Source of the DNA: Halocaridina rubra
Lineage: Eukaryota; Arthropoda; Malacostraca; Decapoda; Atyidae
Direction of reading: 5' to 3'
Assembly: GCA_037179515.1 (NCBI GenBank)
Contig: JAXCGZ010009931.1
Location: 1-15,000 of the forward strand
Length of the DNA: 15,000 nucleotides
Within the stretch, counting starts at the first letter, position 1, and each line of letters begins with the position of its first letter. Positions 9,503 to 15,000 of the stretch are shown one piece after another. The notes below the pieces were generated by a model, which saw nothing but the letters and a program-made list of their open reading frames with translations, was not told the DNA's origin and ran no database searches. Both the position numbers and the translations under genes were made by a program.

Positions 9503-11119
9503 TCTCACCAAGCCTCTCCTTCCGATTTAACTCCCTCTGCTTTTATTATAGCTAGGAATAGCTGTACTTCTCAGATTAGAAGGTCTAAGGCTTCCTTCAT
9601 AAGAAGGAAAGTTGATGACCTTAACTCCTCTCCCACTGACAAATGCTTCTGGTCCTTAGCCAAAAACCCCTTCAAAAACTTCCGTAACTCAAGCTTTCCC
9701 CCTCTCATTCGTTCTGATGGTTCTATAGCTTGCTCTCCCACTGACTAAGCCACTCTTTTTGGCTCTCATTTTTCTGCCAACTCTTCTATAAACGATTCCA
9801 GTGCACCAGTTCCTCAGTCTTTACCCCTCTCTAACCCTATGCCCTCCCTTATCCTTTCTTCATGCAAAGTTCATAAGGCTCTTCGCTCGCTAAAGACAAA
9901 CAAGGCATCTGGTCTCGATGGTATCCCTGCAAGGTTCCTTAAGGAGTTTGCAGATGAACTGGCTCCCGTGCTTTGCGGTTTTTGTTTTAGTCATTCTGTC
10001 AATCAGTATCTATCCATCACCTTGGAAGCATGCTCTAGTTCAACCTGTTCCTATTCCTTCTAACTACCAACCCATTGCCCTAACCTCCTCTATTGCTAAA
10101 GTTTTCGAAACTTTGCTCAATTCTTACTTCTTGAAACGCCTTGAATCTAACTCACTTATCTCCGATCACTATTACGGCTTCAGCAAGTCAATATCCACTG
10201 GTGATCTCCTGTCCTATCTTACTCATGTTGGTCATTTTCTCTGAGGAACTATGGGGAATCCTTTGTCGTCGCCCTTGATATCTCGAAGGCTTTTGATAGA
10301 GTCTGGCACAAGGCTCTGTTGCCAAACTCCCTGCCTATGGCTTTACCCCTTCTTTCTGTTCTCTGATTTCCAGTTTGCTTACTGACTGTTTTATATCTGT
10401 AGTTGTTGATGGCGCAACATATAGCCCTTTTTCTGTTACCAGTGGTGTTCCACAGGGCTCTGTTTTTTCACCTACTCTGTTCCTTCTCTTCATCAATGAT
10501 CTTCTACAATCCCCATCTTCCTCTCCTCTTCATGCCTTTACTGATGATTCTACCCTTCACTTTTCCTCTGCCTTTTCTTCACAACCTTCATCTGTTACTC
10601 GTAATCAATCTCATATCACTCTTTCTTCTACTCTTAACTTCGATTTGCAGAGAGTATCTGAGTGGGGCACTCAAAATTTAGCTAAATTCAATGCCTCCAA
10701 GACACAGTTTTTGGCTATCTCTTTATCTTCTCCTCTTGATAACCCTATTGTCTTCAAAACTAATGAAATTTACCCTCTTAACTCTATCAACATATTAGGA
10801 ATCCATATAGCCTCTAACTTGTCTTGGAGGAATCACATAATCCAAGTTTCTAAATCTTCTTCCAAAAAATTGGGGGTTTTGTTTCGTTTTCGTCATTACT
10901 TTTCCTCTTTGCAGTTACTTAAAATTACAAAGGTTTTATCCGCCCCTGCTTAGAATACTGCTCACACATCTGGGGTGCTTTTTTTTATACTTATCTTCTT
11001 GATTGGGTTGAATCTAAGGCAGTCAGACTCATTAATGATCCTTCTCTTACTTCTAATATCGATTTTCTCTCTCTTCGCCGGGCAGAAAATAAGGTCGCTT
11101 ATGCTATTTATGTTTTTGT
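9503..11119 (+). pseudogene. Jockey-like reverse transcriptase domain, broken
   Basis: The RT that would copy the element RNA by target-primed reverse transcription. The linker from 9503 has TAA at 9746-9748 in the same frame. The finger region is ALRSLKTNKASGLDGIPARF. A frame change near 10020 leads to NYQPIALTSSIAKVFETLLN. Motif A, VVALDISKAFDRVWHKALL (Asp codon 10277-10279), is in another frame. Motif B, SGVPQGSVFSPTLFLLFIND, starts near 10441. Motif C reads HAFTDDSTLH, keeping the two Asp but with Thr where ADD is usual. The thumb-like segment INILGIHIASNLSWRNHI follows. After a last shift near 10930 comes FIRPCLEYCSHIWGA, and the frame then runs open into the inserted third LINE. All core motifs are visible but spread over three frames. 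Confidence 0.85.
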
Positions 11120-11631
11120 ATTCAAAATTTTGGACCATCATTATCCTAGCTGGCTATTTGATTTAAAAACAGTCAGGGATATAAGGGGAACCAACACAAG
11201 ACAGAGCAGTGAGCTCTATATTCACAGAACAAACACAGAAGCAGGTTCAAAGATGATCACTATCAAAGGGCCAACACTCTGGAATAATATTCAAGAGCAT
11301 CTTAAAAATGCATCCTCCTTCACAGCTTTCAAAGGCAAACTATATAGTTTTCTTTTGGACAAATAGTTGCTGCTCATTAAGAACTAATTATACTCATTGT
11401 AAGGAAACAAATATGGAAATGATGCCAATAATAACGATCCTGTATCTAGTGGCATACTTACTACTTTATTATTAACATTATTGTTAACAGTTTTATTACA
11501 GCATTATTATTTTCTATGAAAGCTACATTTAATTTAACTATATGTCTAACCCTCTTATTTATTAGTTTAATTACATGTCTACTTATAAGTTACTATTAAT
11601 GTTGAATAACTATTGTACAAAATGGAAATAA
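11120..11631 (+). mobile_element. 5'-truncated third non-LTR element (C-terminal tail and 3' UTR)
   Basis: Starting near 11120 the frame changes character to VFKILDHHYPSWLFDL, then NTRQSSELYIHRTN and MITIKGPTLWNNIQEHL, then FTAFKGKLYSFLLDK with a stop at 11364-11366. The G-P-x-LWN and F-x-x-x-L pattern is the C-terminal tail of CR1/Jockey-type RT proteins, but it differs from the host element's own tail, which resumes at about 11670. About 265 bases of AT-rich 3' UTR follow, with AATAAA at 11627-11632. ATGTTTTTGT flanks the block at 11110-11119 and 11632-11641, a likely 10-bp target duplication, though the T/G-rich run after it blurs the right edge. Confidence 0.72.
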
Positions 11632-11670
11632 ATGTTTTTGTTTTGTTTTTTTGTTTTTGTTTGTTTTGTT
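11632..11670. repeat. T-rich (TTTTG)-like simple run
   Basis: An irregular run of TTTTG/TTTG units at the right edge of the third LINE. It may be that element's 3' simple-repeat tail or an expansion of the duplicated target ATGTTTTTGT; the sequence does not decide. Confidence 0.6.
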
Positions 11671-12126
11671 TCTATCGCTACTACTTCCATCGCTGCTCTG
11701 AAGAGTTGGCGAGTTGCATCCCTCCCCCACTGCCAAGGCCACGTAACACTCGCCAAGCAGCTTCATCTCACAGGTACTGTGTGGAGATTTGTAGCTCGCG
11801 GATTGGTCGGTGCAGTGACTGCTACTTCCCATCTACCTCCAGACTCTGGAACTCTCATCCTCCTTCTGTCTTTCCTAATTCTTATGACCTTTCATCCTTC
11901 AAAAAGCAGATCTATCATCATCTCAGGGCCTAGTCCTCTATATATCTGGGTCCTCTGTACTCTGACTGTTTTTTTCTGTTTGTCGTTTTCCTCTGTGTGA
12001 CATTACCTCATCTCTTCCTTGTTCTTAACCTTTTTCTTTTCCTTCATCTTGGTATTTTCTCGTGCCCGGGCCTTTATTGATGAGGGCACTTTCTGCCTGT
12101 CCCGGTGTCACACTCATATAAAAAAA
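11671..12126 (+). pseudogene. Jockey-like element, C-terminal tail and 3' UTR
   Basis: The host element's protein resumes as FYRYYFHRCSEELASCIPPP, then LPRPRNTRQAASSHRYCVEI, then YFPSTSRLWNSHPPSVFPNS and YDLSSFKKQIYHHLR, stopping at 11931-11933. This is the tail expected directly after the RT at 11119, so the intervening 0.5 kb is an insertion. The following 190 bases are C/T-rich 3' UTR ending in CATATAAAAAAA. An overlapping frame from 11632 looks hydrophobic only because of T-rich codons and is not a gene. Confidence 0.78.
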
Positions 12127-13010
12127 GAATTCCGGAGGCAAATCTGTCAGTATGTTTATCCTAGATCTTTCTCCATCTCTGTTTATTGAAGTTCTACTCC
12201 TGCTATTGATTATTCAAGCTTTCACTTGTACCCATTTTCATTACATTACATTTAGAAGTATTGAATTTCATTAGCCACTTTTCTGACCACTCATGCAGAC
12301 TATTTAGGTCTTCCTGAAGTTTTCTATCATTGTTCTTGTCTCTTGCTTTCTTCTCAATCTTTGCATCATCTGCAACATATTCATGAATGAATTTACAGAC
12401 TCTGGTAAGTCATTTACATATACAAGAAACATATATGACACTGAAACTGAGCCCTGTGGTCCTCCATTACTAACCCTTCTCCATTTAGACACTGAGTATC
12501 TTACTCTAAACCTCTGTTCACTTCCTTCTAAGTAAGCTTTTTATTCATTCTAAGACATTTAAACCTACTCTCACCATTGCTTGCAGCTTCTTACTAGGTC
12601 TCCCATGTGGGACCGTATCAAATGCCTTCTGGAAGTCTAGGAATAAGCAATCTGCCCAGCCATCTCTTTAATGTGAGATTCGGCTTACCTCATCATAAAG
12701 TTCTAGTAAGTTTGTTACTGTTGATTTACCTTCTCTGACAAAAAGCTGAAAGATTCCAAGCGAGGAGAGGTGTTTTTTCTTAGAAGTTTCTCCATAACTC
12801 TGCAAACTATGCTGGTCAGTGAAATGGGTCTATTGTTTAAAGCTAAATCCCTCCTTCCTTTTTTGAAGATAGGTACCATGTTCAACTGTTTCCAGCATCT
12901 CGGAATCTCCCTTGACTCCAGTGACTTTTCAAATATGATACAAAGTACCACCGATAAGTACGTAAGAGGATATGTCATCAGGACCTGTAGCTTTATAGGC
13001 ATCTAACTCC
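12127..13010 (-). pseudogene. CR1-like reverse transcriptase domain, broken
   Basis: Minus strand. The finger region reads WKQLNMVPIFKKGRRDLALN, then RPISLTSIVCRVMEKLLRKN (12800-12890). In another frame motif A reads LDFQKAFDTVPH (Asp at about 12635). Motif B is GGPQGSVSVSYMFLVYVNDL (12430-12480). Motif C is YVADDAKIEK in a shifted frame (Asp-Asp codons at 12365-12370). Then come LHEWSEKWLMKFNTSKCNVM and a broken DLG...NILTDLPPEF ending at the insertion site 12127-12131. The next residues of this protein, INGIVRAAYAFLANVR, are found at about 8110, on the far side of the plus-strand element. Multiple frameshifts and stops; inactive. Confidence 0.85.
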
Positions 13011-13559
13011 ATCAGTGTTGTGCATACCTCTGTGGCTGAAAAGATGATGTTCTCTATTACCCGCCCATGACCTCCTATCTCTTCAATCTAAGGGGGTGGG
13101 GCATTTGCTGCTGTAAACACTGACTGAATCTCCTTGTTCAATTCTTTACAGATCTCTTCATCCATCTCAGTCATGGTTCCATCTGCTCTCTTTTGCTTTA
13201 AAACATGTTCTTTGACCTTCAGTTTTCCTTTGATAAAGCTGTAGAAAAGCTTGGGATTTTCTTTAGCCTTCCTGGTGATATAATTCTATAGTCTTTCTCT
13301 GCCTCTCTTCTTTTACTTAGGTAATTATTTCTTGCTCTTTTATAAGTCTGTCAAGCATTTATGCTTTTTCTCCTCCTATGCCTTTTTCAGCATTTGTCTC
13401 TCAACTTTTTAACTCTCTTACCCTCATTATTGAACCATTTCTCTCTGGCATGAATAACTCCTATTTTGATGAAGGTATGCAACAATCTATTATATTCTCA
13501 TATTCCTCACAAAAGATGTCGTACATTTCTTATACAGGTATTTTGTTAAATAAAATCTT
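13011..13559 (-). pseudogene. CR1-like element, linker between endonuclease and RT
   Basis: Low-conservation minus-strand segment of the same protein. It still reads KLFYSFIKGKLKVKEHVLKQ and KRADGTMTEMDEEICKELNK in short stretches around 13130-13260. This matches the linker of CR1-like proteins, where a PKLFY-like motif precedes the RT. Stops and frame changes interrupt it. Hydrophobic plus-strand frames over it are antisense shadows. Confidence 0.65.
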
Positions 13560-14345
13560 TCAGTCTATAACTTCAAAAAGCTCATTTATTTTGATGTAAT
13601 CTCCTTTCGGATTGTTCCTCCTCATGTCCTTAGTAACTCTAATTTTAGGCCTAATAATTTCAATGATATACTCCATCAACAACACACAGTGGTCACTCTT
13701 TCCAATTGGTGGTTTATACTCAAATTTTTCAATATCCAACACATTATCTGTGAATACTATATCTTGCAGTGATGGCTCTTCCCCACCCCTGGCCCTTGTT
13801 GGTTCCATTACATGTTGGTGTAGGAAATTCCCTAGTATGCAATCTAGGAATCTTGCCCAAAATGAGTCTTCTCCACTGTGTGGGTCAAGGTTTATTCAAT
13901 CTATCTCTCTATGATTAAAATCTCCAGTATTTAAATCCTTAATTTTCTCTCTCATGCAATGTTAACAACTGAGTTTATGACTTCAATAGTACCTATATGG
14001 CTTTCCTCATAAACTTCTAACTTATGTTGGTTCCTTGGTGGGTTATATACAACAGTTATTATAAAGCTCTCTGATTCAGTATTTATGTGAGCAACACAAA
14101 ATTCCTTGAACTCGCTTTCTATAGCAAAGTTTATTTCTTCAACCTGAAATCTTTCACTTATGAGGAGTGCTATACCTCCACCAATCCTCTCAGATCTTTC
14201 AACCCTTGATATATTGAAACTCTATAACATTATTTATATCCTCACAAAACTTGGTCTCTGTAACCTCTACTATATTTGCCCTACTGTTGTGAATACTATC
14301 CTTTAATTCTACTGCCTTACCAGCTACCCATCAGAATTTGTGTAC
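13560..14345 (-). pseudogene. CR1-like endonuclease domain, broken
   Basis: Minus strand. It begins near 14340 with a weak YTNSDG-like start, then AVELKDSIHNSRANIVEVTE, where the VTET motif keeps the catalytic Glu. ERIGGGIALLISERFQVEEI and FIITVVYNPPRNQHKLEVYE follow. A GDFNHREID motif is readable near 13915-13945 after a frame change. The last part, from 13808, is MEPTRARGGEEPSLQDIVFT and PPIGKSDHCVLLMEY, with the Ser-Asp-His motif. The domain would nick target DNA. Core residues are largely kept, but stops near 14210, 13960 and 13900 and frame changes break it. Confidence 0.82.
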
Positions 14346-14756
14346 AACAATCTCAATGTGGCTACATCACCTGATCTTCAATCATTGTCTTCTTTTTCTC
14401 CCCTTTAGTCGGAAGACCTCTGAAACAAATTTTTTTTTCTCCTCTTCATTTCTTCCCTCATTTAACCATATAGCGTCTTGCCACATGTTTATGATCCTTT
14501 CTATTTCTTCCTGTGTTCTGTTTGGTCTAATGAACACTGTTTCTTATTCTTTAAGGTCTTTTACCTTTTTCCTCATCAATATTTCTCTACATGTGTCCCC
14601 ACTCTCAAAGGTTACTTTCATTGGTCTTGCCTTTCCCTCCCTAGAATATTTACCAAGTTGGTGAATGCTTACAATATTCTCCGAACCATATACTACTCCA
14701 AGCTTCCTTATCAAGTCTAAAACCCTAGCTTTATTTTGTTCAATTCTCCCCTTCCA
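14346..14756 (-). pseudogene. CR1-like ORF1-like remnant, 5'-truncated
   Basis: Minus-strand translation from 14756 gives TWKGRIEQNKARVLDLIRKL, IVSIHQLGKYSREGKARPMK, VTFESGDTCREILMRKKVKD, a stop, then VFIRPNRTQEEIERIINMWQ. The pattern (IxxLGK, RPxKVxF, EIL.xxKxL, IxPDxT/RPNRT-like, then a charged helix) resembles the RNA-binding ORF1 products of LINEs, but I cannot match it firmly. It starts abruptly where the neighbouring copy's 3' tail ends, so its own beginning is missing. It lies directly upstream of the endonuclease of the same element. Confidence 0.55.
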
Positions 14757-14763
14757 TGTTGAG

Positions 14764-14780
14764 GGTGTGTGTATATGTGT
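14764..14780. repeat. Short GT microsatellite
   Basis: GGTGTGTGTATATGTGT lies between the 14-bp tail repeats of the second CR1-like copy and the truncated start of the first. It is the counterpart of the GT run at 7480-7515. Confidence 0.75.
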
Positions 14781-14808
14781 GATTACCTAATTGTGATTAC
14801 CTAATTGT
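14781..14808 (-). repeat. Two 14-bp tandem repeats, LINE 3' tail
   Basis: GATTACCTAATTGT occurs twice back to back with no mismatch (14781-14794 and 14795-14808). On the minus strand these are the last bases of the CR1-like copy to the right. Short tandem repeats at the 3' terminus are a known feature of CR1-type elements. The copy at 7516 retains a single degenerate unit. Confidence 0.8.
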
Positions 14809-15000
14809 GTTTACGGGAAAGAGCCCAAAGCTCGTATCTTCCCGTCTCCTGATCGGTTCCATTTTATCCTTAGTGATACTTATCATACCTGTCCTTAAAA
14901 CTATGGATTGACATAGCATTAACTACCTCCTCGCTTAGCCAATTCCAATTATCAACTACTCTTACACTGAAAAAGTATTTTCTTACATCCTGCAAAGAAG
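14781..15000 (-). mobile_element. Second CR1-like copy, 3' end only in window
   Basis: Minus-strand translation from the window edge gives RKYFFSVRVVDNWNWLSEEV and NAMSIHSFKDRYDKYH, then a stop at about 14874. This is the usual C-terminal end of CR1-type RT proteins. The reading is open over the visible part, better preserved than the equivalent part of the copy at 7516-8129, with which it shares 41 identical bases (14869-14909 and 7605-7645). The element continues beyond 15000. Confidence 0.82.

Larger units (their letters stand above)
8130..12126 (+). mobile_element. Jockey-like non-LTR retrotransposon inserted in the CR1-like element
   Basis: About 4.0 kb on the plus strand containing an apurinic-type endonuclease, an RT and a C-terminal tail. 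It ends in a short A run (CATATAAAAAAA, 12115-12126). GAATT occurs just outside both ends (8125-8129 and 12127-12131) and is a candidate target duplication. Removing the block brings the two halves of the minus-strand CR1-like protein back next to each other, which fixes the boundaries independently. Net of the nested insertion at about 11120-11631 the element is about 3.5 kb. Jockey-like is a judgement from the endonuclease and RT style; the exact clade is not settled. Confidence 0.85.

Noticed and set aside
11632..12000. Small membrane protein (hydrophobic frame starting MFLFCFFVFVCF)
   Set aside because: The hydrophobicity comes from the T-rich run and it is out of frame with the recognisable Jockey-like tail in the same DNA.
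13378..14720. Hydrophobic plus-strand open frames (13378-13599, 13612-13914, 14338-14664, 14478-14720)
   Set aside because: They are antisense to the CR1-like ORF1-like, endonuclease and linker segments.

Overview
The window looks like intergenic DNA from a decapod crustacean: a stack of decayed transposable elements and microsatellites with no intact host gene. The reasons are very long (TA)n tracts, C2H2 zinc-finger relics, and LINE tails of a type I associate with shrimps and crabs. The clade call is inference from element style, not a database match.

Layout. Positions 1-513 hold nothing I recognise. Positions 514-4521 hold one Ty3/Gypsy-type LTR retrotransposon on the minus strand: 5' LTR at 4235-4521, gag, a gag/protease overlap with an A-AAA-AAA slippery heptamer, protease, RT, RNase H, integrase, a polypurine tract, and 3' LTR at 514-808. 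It is dead, with internal deletions, frameshifts, nonsense codons and lost catalytic residues. Positions 4573-5833 (minus) are a broken C2H2 zinc-finger gene, abutted at 5836-6225 by an RT fragment from a different Gypsy element. Positions 6276-7515 are a low-complexity zone: a pogo/Tigger-like terminal sequence ending at a TA, three (TA)n tracts (about 117, 132 and 633 bp), a tRNA-derived SINE between two of them, and a (GT)n run.

Positions 7516-14760 form a nest of non-LTR retrotransposons. The outermost is a CR1-like element on the minus strand: ORF1-like, endonuclease and RT at 14756 to 12127, with its C-terminal tail and 3' end at 8129 to 7516. It is split by a roughly 4 kb plus-strand Jockey-like element (8130-12126) with a candidate 5-bp target duplication, GAATT. 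That element is in turn split by a 5'-truncated third LINE (about 11120-11631) flanked by ATGTTTTTGT. Positions 14764-15000 are the 3' end of a second CR1-like copy of the same family and orientation, lying head-to-tail against the truncated 5' end of the first.

The pieces do not work together as a pathway; they record successive insertions. I found no evidence of an undescribed functional system. The best leads are the three-level nest, the frameshift signal, the LINE tail/microsatellite junctions and the TIR-(TA)n junction.
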